64,000 bases of DNA from Costus lasius (taxonomy: Eukaryota > Streptophyta > Magnoliopsida > Zingiberales > Costaceae). The stretch's first letter is position 1; every line of letters begins with the position of its first letter. The position numbers and the translations under genes are program-made. The stretch is taken from contig CM050454.1 of assembly GCA_027563935.2 (NCBI GenBank), positions 76,962,596-77,026,595 on the forward strand. Reading direction: 5' to 3'. Under the pieces are notes generated by a model that saw only the letters and a list, made by a program, of their open reading frames with translations, ran no database searches and was not told where the DNA came from. Below, piece after piece: positions 1 to 9,565 of the stretch.

Positions 1-216
1 CTGTCTCATGTTCACCAAGATATCTCGACTAAGGACATTACAGCATGTCAGCCTAGCTGAACAGCATTGAGACATTATTCAGAAGCACACTTATTGCAGC
101 AGACAATGTAACATACTGAATAACAACCATTGCCTTTATAAACATAAGAGTTTATATACATGATACTGATAGAATCCCAAGGCCTCAAACATTAGCCTTA
201 AGGGCATACCCCAACA
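1..216 (-). mobile_element. Copia-type LTR, terminal 216 bp, cut by window edge
   Basis: These bases match the right-hand ends of the two solo LTRs at 2400-4094 and 9566-11264 almost base for base, and end in the same CCCCAACA terminus. Read on the minus strand this is the LTR start TGTTGGGGTATGCCC. The next five bases, CTGGG (217-221), are the likely target duplication, because the uninterrupted relative near 28950 reads CCAGG at this place. Whether it is a solo LTR or the edge of a full element cannot be told because the left part lies outside the window. Confidence 0.8.
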
Positions 217-221
217 CTGGG

Positions 222-383
222 AAACTAAATGGAGGAGATGGGAAATTTCTTATATGACCATTTGGTTTCGAGGACACTAGGAGAGGTGGAGTCTACGGTG
301 GAGATCAGGGAGTGCAGCAGGATGATCTTATGGACGCAGCTGCTGAGGACACCGAGGAGATTAGATCAGATGATGACGAGTAG
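222..383 (+). pseudogene. Athila ORF1-like protein, C-terminal remnant (element H)
   Basis: This stretch is the last part of the ORF1-like gene better seen at 28131-29117. It starts at the LTR insertion point and ends at the TAG closing an acidic tail of Glu and Asp codons (DDDE before the stop). Small deletions relative to the G2 copy, for example around 262-280, break the frame. The role of this Athila-type ORF1 is unknown; it sits between the leader and the 3' untranslated region in this family. Confidence 0.5.
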
Positions 384-1710
384 AGCTTTGTGAGTATTCC
401 TTTTTCCTTACTTATTGTATTTCATCTTCTTTATCTTATTGATGTTTCACGCTCTTATAGGGAAGGATGACTCTTCCAAACTCGTTGTGTCACCCACGCT
501 ATTTTGCCTTGTTCCTACTTGACTGCTTCATCATTCGATTGGGTTGTATGATATTCACATATTGATATTGATTCGATTGGGTTGTACTGATATATTCTGA
601 GTTTGAATTTTTGGTTTTTTCAATTTGGTTGTATAATACTTGATGACATGATGATATTGTGCACCTCTTGTGGAGGTGCATACATATATTTCATGAAATG
701 TGTGATTGTGATTCTGAATAGATATATGCAATTCTTGTTGATGTGATTCTCTTGTGGTATAGAAATTTCTGATGATGAAGGTGTTTATGCTTGTGATTAG
801 GACTAGACCTATTGTGTTGAATTTATTTTTTTAATATATATCGGCCTATTGGAATTTTTCATTGATTGATGAATAAAATTTTGGGTGAACATGTTATTTG
901 ATAAATTTGGTTTATAAAGTGAAGCTATTCTTTAAATAAAACTAGCATATGAGTATGATTTTTTGAATTGATATTGATTGATTAATTTAGTTGATGTTCA
1001 TCCTATCTACTATTTGTTGGGAAGAAAGATTCCATGATCCAAATAAAGAGAGTGATGACTCCCTTACTTGGCAATGCGTAAAATTGGTAGTGGTACCAAA
1101 GACATGGGTTGAAGTAAAAATGAGAGAAAAAAAATCAAGAGAATGATTCCTCGTCTTGGCATCGTGTTGATTTGCGGTGGTACCTAAGTTAAGAGTTGAA
1201 GTCCAAAGAAAAAAGCGTGTATCTATGTGGGTATATACCATGAGAGAAATCGTTTCACATTAACTCCGCTATCTTTAGATATGAGTTCTATTACATTGAT
1301 TATGTGATTAATGTACTCTAACTTTGTCACCAGAAAAAAAAGTGATAATCGAATTAGAGAACGTGAATGATACATAAAAGAGAGGAACTAAAAAATTTCT
1401 GAGTGGAAAAAAATCTTGGAAATCCTATTCCTGTAAACAAAAGTATGATAGGTTTGAACTGAAACAAGGTCAAATCTTGAGATTGAAATTCTACTTTTTG
1501 TACAAGTTGTAAAATTTTTTTTGATTAAGTTATAGATCTTGAGAATTGAATTCAAAGGATGAGATGTTTATTTAGAATTTTATGAAACGATTGATGAGAA
1601 TTTTTCATTGGTGATTGTATTTTAAAAATTTATTCTTCATAAGAAAGTCTATTCTTTTGATCAGTTTTTGATTTTCCTTGAGGACAAGCAAAGTTTGAGC
1701 CTTATGTGTT
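384..1710 (+). mobile_element. Athila-like element H, 3' untranslated internal region
   Basis: Non-coding stretch between the ORF1 stop and the 3' LTR. It is closely similar to 29118-30426 (G2), more distantly to 22429-23781 (G1), and to 16334-17343 on the other strand (F). It contains two related modules (around 1065-1110 and 1155-1205), each with a TTGGCA word, a GGTACC word and GGTTGAAGT or AGTTGAAGTC. The motif AACTCCGCT at about 1262 is kept in all family members. It ends in a purine-rich stretch with GAGGACAAGCAAAG before the LTR. No open frame here is convincing. Confidence 0.75.
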
Positions 1711-1961
1711 TGATGACACGAAAATTTATAGTAAATTTTGTGCCATTTGACGAATCTTTTTGTGCCATATTCATGCTCCTTTGCTTTATTTTTATGCCTT
1801 ATTTATCAAATATTGCAGAATCTACACATTTTCTGGTTTTTGATGATTTTCAGGTAAAAAGGCACTATTTTAAAGCGTTTTCAAGAAAATTGAGATGCAT
1901 AGATGAATCCCCATCATCAGGAACAGATTACATGTCAATTTTCAGGAAGAATTGAAGCCTC

Positions 1962-2283
1962 AAACCAAATTACGGCTGGGCCGTAATTAATATTACGGTA
2001 CCATGGTTTCACTGAACCTACAGAACAAACCACGGCACTACCGTAATTTTGGAGCACTCCCGTAATTTGGGGTGAATTTTCAACAAAAAGTTTTGCAGAT
2101 ATTACGGCACTGCCGTAATCCATATTACGGGCCGTAATTTCAGTCCAATTTTGACCCAAAAGATTTTTGAGAATTACGGCACTACCGTAATGGATATCAC
2201 GGGCCGTAATCCTAGTCGATTTCTATACAGAAAACTTTGCTGAAATTACTGCACTGCCGTAATAAAAAAACACGGCCGTAATT
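1962..2283 (+). repeat. Array of short CCGTAAT palindromes in the H LTR
   Basis: At least six short inverted repeats lie within 320 bp. The clearest is ATTACGGCACTGCCGTAAT near 2099, a perfect 9-bp stem around one base. Others differ in the middle (CACTA, GGGC) but keep TTACGG and CCGTAA arms. The same array recurs in the LTRs of G1 and G2 and in the X leader. Confidence 0.8.
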
Positions 2284-2399
2284 CTAACCAGGACAACTGA
2301 GTTTCACGGGTATTTTTGAAGCCCGATTCTTGCGTGGATGATTTTGGACAGTCTAGAGCATCAATTTGAGATCTGTAAAAAGGGAAATATTGTGGAGAT

Positions 2400-4094
2400 T
2401 GTAGGTTCCCATAAGAGGGACGAAACCCTAAAGCATGCGCAAACATAAAATTGCATGGGCGGAATCTAGGGTTTCCTAGGATCGCATGGCATGAAAAATA
2501 TAATCAACTACCGAATGCTTGTATAGAAGTAAAAGATCCATACCATTGCCATCGCTTGGATGGTGTCTTGGAAGGAGAGAGCGAAAGGGATCTCCTCCAA
2601 AGGTGGCGCACACAAATGATGTCGCCTACTTTCTTGGTGCTCCTTGTGCTAGCAAGGTTCCAAGAAGTCTTGATCGAATGAAAAAGGGATGAGACAGTGA
2701 ATCCTTGCTTGGCGATGTCTCCTTCCTTGTCGTCAACTCCACCAACACTTCGAAAATCTCAGAGACACGAGAGAGAGGAGCGACAATAGGCGTCAGGGAG
2801 AAAGACGTGAGGCATGGTCACGTTTAGAGACATGCTTTCTAAAATAGAAAGCCTCAACGTTCATGCGCTCATACGACTATGGGTTTGCCCAAAGCGCATT
2901 TTTCTCATCACTTGAACCATGCGCTCATGTAATGAGCCAGTTCAAATCGAGTTGGTTCGGTTCAAGAAACCAAACAAGCCAAGCAACTAGTCCAGATCAT
3001 AATAAACCCATAAGGCTTAAGATCTGACCGTTGATCTCTTGATGCTCCTGATCTCACTGATCTAGCATCTATTCTCTCGATCGAAGCTTACCGATCTCAA
3101 GCCCTAACCAATCAAACATGATCAGACCAGATCTCACTTACAATCAGAGTTCAAATCCCTTTAAACTGAACCCAAACAATTCAGTCCACACGATCTGACT
3201 TAAGTAAGCCATATCATCAAATTGTGCGACCCTAAGGGTTTCCTTTAAATGTCGGTAACGATAACTTACGTTATCACGATCAGTGAGGGGTATCTAGCAA
3301 CACATCACTGTCTCCCGATATAAAGGAAAGAGTCTTCCAAGACTACACCCAAACTACAGCACAAGTGTGAATCCAATTCACAAGGCATACATATATCCTT
3401 TGCCACTGGATGTTCTTATTGGACAAGCGTGTCAAGCTTGTAATTCCAATATGATGAGCATGATTAGATCAGATGAACATAGTCACCTGGGTATGGCCAT
3501 ACACTTTTCTCAATCATCTCATCCAGGGGGCCCCTTTAGAACATCACACTCTAATTAAAGAGACGGCAATCCTTTGTCTATCACTAATGCCCTAACATGA
3601 CTCAAGCTCACCATCCAAGATAGTCTATAACCATTATGTTTCAAATGATATTGAACTAACTCAAAACAATGACAATCATCATTTAGAAACACAAGCGATC
3701 TCAAGTCAGAGGAAATGTGCCACTTGTCGCATTCAAGGATTATTCACATTGTGACAGACAATTGAATATCCTAGTAGGGTCTGTCCAGTACATCCAATGT
3801 ACCCATGAGTCTACATCTTATTCCATGCTCGAAGCATCCTATAAGATTAGAACACATATTAGTCTTAACCATATCAAGGCTGTCTCATGTTCACCAAGAT
3901 ATCTCGACTAAGGACTTTATAGCATGTCAGCCCAGCTGAACAGCTTTGAGACATTATTCAGAAGTACACTTATTGGAGCAGACAATGTAACAAACTGAAT
4001 AACAACCATGCCTTTATAAACATAAGAGTTTATTACATGATACTGATACATTCCCAAGGCCTCAAACATTAGCCTTAAGGGCATACCCCCAACA
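2400..4094 (-). mobile_element. Solo copia-type LTR (1695 bp) with 5-bp target duplication
   Basis: On the plus strand it reads TG...CCAACA, flanked by GAGAT on both sides (2395-2399 and 4095-4099). The uninterrupted relative at 31092-31105 has one GAGAT at this spot. On the minus strand it starts TGTTGGGGTATGCCC, close to the TGTTGGTGTATATGCCC starts of elements A, B, C and D. No internal region is present, so it is a solo LTR left by recombination between two LTRs. It closely matches the solo LTR at 9566-11264. Confidence 0.92.
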
Positions 4095-4431
4095 GAGATC
4101 GAGAGGAGGAGACACATGAAAAGCACTAATTTTCATCCATGATCGAGAGAGAAATTAGAGTTTTCACCGTCGCCCTATGTTTTGCCACCGGGAAGCGTAC
4201 AATGCATCTCCGGCCGTGAAATTTAAAGGGAAGCTGCGCTTAGAGGAGGAGAACATACTCTAGAAGTTTTAGAGCGAAAGGAGATCGATAGGAGGAGAAA
4301 TCAACAAAAGAGTCATCGCCTGCACTGTTCATACACTAGATTACGGCTGTAATTTTGGTTATAGCCGTGTTGTTAAGTAGATTTCCCTTTCTTTTTGATT
4401 TTCGATCATTTGAAATAATGGTTTATTGTAA

Positions 4432-4513
4432 TTCTTCAACAATGCTAGCTTAAACACTTCATGGGACATGGGGTATAATCCCCTTAATTTCTTCAACAAT
4501 GCTAGCTTAAACA
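4432..4513 (+). repeat. 25-bp direct repeat at a rearrangement junction
   Basis: A 25-base piece (TTCTTCAACAATGCTAGCTT plus AAACA) occurs at 4432-4456 and again at 4489-4513, right before the break into copia LTR A. The second copy is absent from the relative at 31434-31500. It looks like filler copied during end-joining repair. Confidence 0.7.
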
Positions 4514-4516
4514 TTT

Positions 4517-5167
4517 GAAATGGGTTTTACCTCTTGAAGAGGTGTGTCTCTTCATGAAGAGGTGTGCCTCTTCACTAGTGAAGAGGTGCACCTATTCATG
4601 GGTATATAAACCCCCTTCCTCCCCCCTCGTCGCAAGTCTTGAACTCTTGCCCCCTTGTCCCCCTTGTCGCCACTCCTGGAAAGAGGGAGAGGGATGTTCG
4701 CCCATTGCCTCTCCTCTTCCCTTTAGTGAGTTTGGAACTTTGGAAGTTCCTTGGCGCCCTCCTCCCCAAAGTTGGACTTTGGCTTCGGTTGATTCCGGTT
4801 CGGATCTTGGTGGAGTGCTTCAAGAGTTGGACTCTAACGAAGCTCCACCTCCTCTCCTTGGCATCTCCTCTAGAGTTGGCACAAGTGATTGAGGAAGTCT
4901 CCCAAAGGCATGGATCTTCTTCCCGAGGCTAGCACCGGGCGTGGAAGAAGAGGATTCGAGGTTCGGCTATGTGCGAGACTGCAGAGGGCGCACATTTGGG
5001 TGCCTACATCGCATCACTTAATTTGCATCAAGGTATCATCTCCTACTCACCTTGTCGATCTCCTCGCAAGACTCGATCTTCTGGGTTTTTTGGGACTGGC
5101 CTGTTTCGGGGATTGCTTCCGCTACGCATGTATGTAAAAGTTTTAAAATCCCCGGGGTTTCCCAACA
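4517..5167 (+). mobile_element. Copia A 5' LTR, 3' part only
   Basis: Matches 13350-13874 of the 3' LTR and ends in the same GGGTTTCCCAACA followed by a primer site. The first roughly 1.2 kb of the LTR is missing, replaced by Athila-like sequence at an abrupt junction. It keeps about 126 bp (4574-4699), including the TATA box, that the 3' LTR has lost. Confidence 0.88.
4567..4610 (+). promoter_or_regulatory. LTR promoter: TATA box and upstream palindrome
   Basis: TATATAAA lies at 4603-4610, followed by a C-rich start region. Immediately upstream is a perfect 20-bp palindrome, CCTCTTCACTAGTGAAGAGG (4567-4586). It is the last of about three repeats of a CTCTT..GAAGAGGTG motif that begin near 4531. 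Promoter function is inferred from position inside the LTR. Confidence 0.6.
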
Positions 5168-5168
5168 G

Positions 5169-5180
5169 TGGTATCAGAGC
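5169..5180 (+). other. Primer binding site, initiator tRNA-Met type (element A)
   Basis: TGGTATCAGAGC one base after the LTR end is complementary to the 3' end of plant initiator tRNA-Met, the usual primer for copia minus-strand DNA synthesis. Confidence 0.93.
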
Positions 5181-6811
5181 CTTCTTGTGAACTCAAACGG
5201 TGTTTTATGCTTTTATTGTATGCTCACATGTCATTTGAATTTTTTTTTTTGAAAAATTGCATATGCGCATGAATTTTTCTAAGTAAGAAAAATTATAAGT
5301 TTTTCGTTCGTAACATCTATTCGATCTCTTTGGTTTTTTGCTTTCTTCACATGGTGGGTTAGACCCATATGTGAGAGGATTAATTTCTCCCCACGCATGT
5401 AGGATAGTCCTACTGTGTGGGACTTGTCGAAGATTATGGGCATATGGTTGTCCTAATCTTGGCAGTTTAAGGATTGCAAGGGTAGACGGCAAGCGTGCTT
5501 GGAGCATGCATGCGTCACTTGTGGACTCCTGAGAGAAACGAAAAGTCTTAGATTTGCGAACGGACGTTGAGGTTGAAAGACATGTTTTCTAAGAAACTAA
5601 AACTGAAGTTTTATGTTTTCTTGAGCATATAGAAAAGCGTGAGATGATTGTGCATCATGTTGTGGTCATTGTCAAGCCCCTTGTATGCCTGTGATGTATT
5701 CTGTGTGAGGCCTGCGTGCCGCTTTTTCTTTTTGTTTTGTAAACGCACAAAGAAGATTAAGGGCGCATCCCTCTTGAAGCTTACATCTTGGCGCATCAAC
5801 CATGATGGCGCATCAACCAAGATTAAGGGCTTGGCTGAACCATAGGGTTTGTGAGCTATCCCTCTTGGCACAAGCATGATGGCACATCATGCATGGAGGA
5901 GCCATCAATGTCTTGGCCGAACCCTTGGGTTTACGTGCTATGCCTTGATGTGGAGGACCTTGAAGCCGCACTTGAAGATAAAGCTTGGTGGCGGCTAGGT
6001 TAGGTCTTGTTGGGGCTTGTCACCTAGGTCAAGCATTGAACATCCTTTGGCATGTGATGGTTCAATGTGTTGATTAGGCTATGACCACATCGCTTGTTTA
6101 CTACTTTTGATATCTGTTAAAGCATGCCTGGATGTGTTTTATCATTTTGTTATCACTATAGGATTGCATTCCTGTAATGTTAGACAAAAGAGAAAACTGA
6201 GATATGAGACCTCAAAAACCCTCAAAATAATATCGAGTCTGTAGCCTTCTGACACGTAGCCCTCGTCAAGCTATCGATCAGTGGTGTTGTGCACTGTTTC
6301 CCACCCTAGTGGGACACACCCACTTATCTTTAGAAGGCGTGTGGTGGCAATGGTTTCCTGAGTCCAGTTAAAATCCTGGACGTGCCCTAGTAACGAAGCT
6401 CGTTGGCCCTGGGCATAACGGTCAGGACAGACTTGACTAGATTTCATATGTGGGGGCCACATGATGGAATTCTAGAGGCAACCTTGAGAGGTTAGGGTTT
6501 TGTGTTGTTCCAGCCCTAGCTGGGCACGAAATGCTTGAACTGTCTTGAGAAGGGGAATTGCCCTGGGGGCAATCGGCCGGCGTGCCTACCTTACGAAGCA
6601 TGAGTCACTTTGTGCATCTTATCCCACCCTAGTGGGACGCGAAGCCTCGTGTGGAATAGGGATCCCATCTCACTAGGAAATCTCAGATTTCTCGATTGAC
6701 TTTGTGGGTTGTCAATTCGATTAAAATAGTGGGAGCCATAATCATTTAATGCGAGTCCAGATTAAATGATTCGAAGTAGTACTAATCTGCTTTCTTGGTT
6801 GTTGTAGATCA
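5181..6811 (+). other. Copia A leader (about 1.6 kb, untranslated)
   Basis: No long open frame. The region aligns with the leaders of B (50300-51875), D (63550 onward) and C (antisense, about 59700-61214). It holds a hairpin at 5272-5294 (AATTTTTC, 7-base loop, GAAAAATT), about 105 bases after the LTR. It also holds three stem-loops with loop CCTA at 6300-6313, 6510-6523 and 6623-6636. Packaging or translation roles are possible but not shown. Confidence 0.75.
6300..6636 (+). other. Three spaced leader stem-loops (element A)
   Basis: CCCAC-CCTA-GTGGG at 6300-6313, CCAGC-CCTA-GCTGG at 6510-6523 and CCCAC-CCTA-GTGGG at 6623-6636. Stems are 5 bp, loops 4 nt, spacing about 210 and 113 nt. The same three recur with nearly the same spacing in B and C. 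Confidence 0.7.
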
Positions 6812-7300
6812 ATGGCTACGAACAATAGCAGATGGTCACTGCGATCTATCCTAGAAAAGGACAAGTTGGTTGGATCCAACTTGATGGACTGGTATCAGAA
6901 CTTGAGGATTGTCCTTAAGCTCGAGAGGAAGCTCTATGTCCTTGAGCAGCCTATTCCAGAGCCACTTCCATGCTCGGCCTCAGCGGCTGAGAAGGATGCT
7001 TTTGATAAGCATCAGGCTGATACTTTGGAGGTTGCCAATTTGATGCTAACCAACATGTTGCCTGAATTTAGAGGGTAATTTGAATCTAAGAGTGCTTTTG
7101 AGATTATTTATAATCAAAGGCAGCTCTTCAATGAATTAGTTGAGCTCAACCCTCCCAAAGTAGTCATTCAGTGTGGTGAACCAAAAGGTTTAACTAAGGA
7201 ACTGAAACTAAAGATGGAAAGGATCAGGAATAATAGGTGCTATTCATGTGGAGGGCCACCTCACATGTTGAAGGACATGGTGCGACTTCAGAACGAGGAG
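6812..7300 (+). pseudogene. Copia gag remnant (element A)
   Basis: Starts MATNNSRWSLRSILEKDKLV, matching the start of the B gag at 51876. It codes for the capsid/nucleocapsid protein that forms retrotransposon particles. After 88 residues the frame meets TAA (7076-7078), then stays open in the same frame to the protease. Compared with the 256-residue B gag, much of the middle is missing or replaced. The zinc knuckle is damaged: C-x2-C is visible (CYSCGG), but the final Cys is lost. The start codon is the ATG after TAGATCA, in the same context as B. Confidence 0.8.
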
Positions 7301-8632
7301 AAGAGAAGGAGGGCTTCGTCTTCTAACTCAGGTATTTATGTTACCGAAGTCAACCTTTCTACTTCTATGTCATGGGTATTGGATACCGTATGCGGAGCTC
7401 ATATTTGTACAAATATGTAGGGGCTCAAGAAAATTAGAGCGGTGCGGCCTGGAGAGATTGACCTACGTGTTGGAAACGGAGCACAGGTTGCTGCTGTTGC
7501 CGTAGGACTTTTGACGCTCTCCCTGCCTTCTGGACTTCAACTAGAGTTAATTAATTGCTATTATGTACCTTCTCTTACCAAAAACATTGTATCTATTCCT
7601 TGCTTGGCAAGGAAAGGATTTAAATTTGAAATAAAAGAGGATTGTTGTTCTTTTTCATTTGCAAATGTGTTTTATGGGAAGGGTACCTTGTGCAATGGAT
7701 TATATGTCTTGGACATGAATAACTCTATATTTAACATAAATCACAAAAGGATCAAACTGAGTGGTTCAGTTGGTGCGTACCTTTGGCATTATCGATTAGC
7801 CCATATAAACAAGAATCGCATTCAACAACTCCATGCAAATGGATTGTTGGATTCAACCTCCTTGGAGGAGTTTGATACTTGCGAGCCTTGTTTATTAGGG
7901 AAAATGACAAAAGCACCCTTCACCAAGATTGGTGAGAGGGCAGGAGGTTTGTTGGATCTCATACATAGTGATATGTGTGGGCCATTCAGTAAACAAGCTA
8001 GAGGAGGGTACAACTACTTCATCACATTTACTGATGACTTCAATAGATACGGTTATGTCTATTTGATGAGACATAAGTCCGAATCCTTTGAGAAATTTAA
8101 GGAGTTCAGACATGAAGTAGAGAACCAGCTTGGTAGATCTATTAAGGCTCTTCAATCAGATCGTGGTGGAGAGTACCTGAGCGGTGAGTTCTTTGACTAT
8201 CTTAGAGAGTGTGGGATTCTATCCCAACTCACTCCTCCTAGAACACCTCAATGGAATGGTGTGTCTGAAAGGAGAAATCGAACTTTGTTGGACATGGTTC
8301 GATCTATGATGAGTCATGCAACTCTACCTCCGTCGTTTTGGGGCTATGCACTTGAGACAGCTTCTCTCATACTGAATAATGTTCTGTCTAAGAGCGTCTC
8401 CAAGATTCCGTATGAGGTATGGAGTGGGAGACGCCCAAATCTCTCTTTTATCAGAGTCTGGGTATGTGAGGCTTATGTCAAACATCAGGATTCTAGCAAG
8501 CTAGAACCCAGATCTGATAAATGCGTGTTTGTGGGATATCCTAAGGAAACTAAAGGATATCACTTCTATGTTCCCAGCGAGAAAAAAGTTTTTGTTGCTT
8601 GAGGTGCTGTCTTTCTAGAGAAATAATTTCTC
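7301..8632 (+). pseudogene. Copia protease and integrase remnant (element A)
   Basis: The protease site is around WVLDTVCGAHICTN (near 7375-7417); the usual DTG/DTA triad reads DTV here. A TAG at 7418-7420 breaks the frame. The integrase zinc domain follows, with LWHYRLAH and CEPC around 7780-7900. The core keeps its acidic residues: Asp in LIHSDMCGPF, Asp in SDRGGEY and Glu in GVSERRNRT. Further in-frame stops are TGA 8600-8602 and TAA 8624-8626. Gag through early RT shares one frame, so decay here is by stops rather than frameshifts. Integrase inserts the element's DNA copy into the genome. Confidence 0.88.
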
Positions 8633-9565
8633 ATGAAAGAAGTCAGTGGGAGTAAGTTTGACTTGGATGAGGTCCAAGTGCAACCACAAGACACTAAGGT
8701 GGAACCTGAGCCACTTGCACCGGTTGTTGGGCAACCAGAGGCTCAGACACAAGCCCTGCGTTGGTCTGGGAGGATTCGTCGTGCACCTGAGAGGTACGGG
8801 TCGCTGCTGACCCAACACGATGGGATCTTTATCATTGAGGATGAACCCAGGACCTATGATGAGGAGGTCACTGGACCGGACTTCAAGAAATGGCTTGAGG
8901 CCATGAGATCCGAGATGGATTCCATGTCGGCTAACCAAGTATGGGATTTGGTTGAGCTACCTGATGGGGTAAAACCTATAGGGTGTAAATGGATCTTCAA
9001 GAGGAAGACTGACATGGATGGCAATATAGTTACCTATAAGGGTAGACTTGTGGCTAAAGGATTCAGACAAATTCACGGGGTGGACTATGATGAAACCTTC
9101 TCGCCAGTTGCCATGTTCAAATCCATTCGAATCCTGCTTGCTATAGCTGCATATCACGATTATGAGATATGGCAGATGGATGTAAAGACAGCGTTCCTTA
9201 ACGGGAAGCTGATAGAGGATGTGTTTATGACACAACTTGATGGTTTCATACATCCTGCAGAGGCCAATAAGGTCTGCAGGCTAAAAAGATCCATTTATGG
9301 ATTAAAGCAAGCCTCTCGAAGTTGGAATCTTCGATTTGATGAGGCAGTAAGAGATTACGGCTTTGTCAAGAGCGAAGATGACGCCTGTGTATACAGAAAA
9401 TCAGTGGGAGCTTGGTGACATTTCTGATCCTGTATCTCGACGACATACTACTCATCGGAAACGACATCCCTAGTCTTCAAGCTGTGAAGACATAGTTGGG
9501 GAAGTGTTTCGAGATGAAAGACTTAGGGGAGGCCGCCTATATCCTAGGTGTGAGGATCTACCCAG
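8633..9565 (+). pseudogene. Copia reverse transcriptase, N-terminal part (element A)
   Basis: Linker (SGRIRRAPERYGSL) then RT: GPDFKKWLEAMRSEMDSM, VWDLVELPDG, GCKWIFKRKTD, RLVAKGFRQIHGVDY, VKTAFLNGKL and IYGLKQASRSW are all copia RT signatures. A single-base loss in an A run near 9396 shifts the frame and gives a TGA at 9416-9418. The catalytic box continues in another frame as YLDDILLIGND (about 9433-9465). A further TAG lies near 9493. The coding sequence is then cut at 9565 by a solo LTR insertion; the remainder resumes at 11270. Confidence 0.9.

Larger units (their letters stand above)
1711..4516 (+). mobile_element. Athila-like element H, 3' LTR, interrupted and truncated
   Basis: The LTR starts TGATGACACG, like those at 23782 and 27130, and runs to 2399. 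A solo LTR then interrupts it (2400-4094), and it resumes from 4095 to about 4513, where it stops inside the LTR at an illegitimate junction with copia element A. The two halves join cleanly when compared with 30427-31480 of element G2. The second half carries the GTCGCCCTA and CATCTCCGGC words also seen at 31170-31215. Confidence 0.8.

Noticed and set aside
1962..2283. Palindromes as a CRISPR or integron-like repeat cluster
   Set aside because: Irregular spacing, no cas genes or integrase, and they lie inside LTR DNA of a eukaryotic retroelement.
5169..5180. TGGTATCAGAGC as part of a tRNA gene
   Set aside because: Only the complement of the tRNA 3' end is present and it stands next to an LTR, so it is a primer site.
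4515..5190. Several open frames of 65-125 residues
   Set aside because: All lie in the copia A LTR, recur in other LTR copies and overlap each other in several frames, so they are chance frames.
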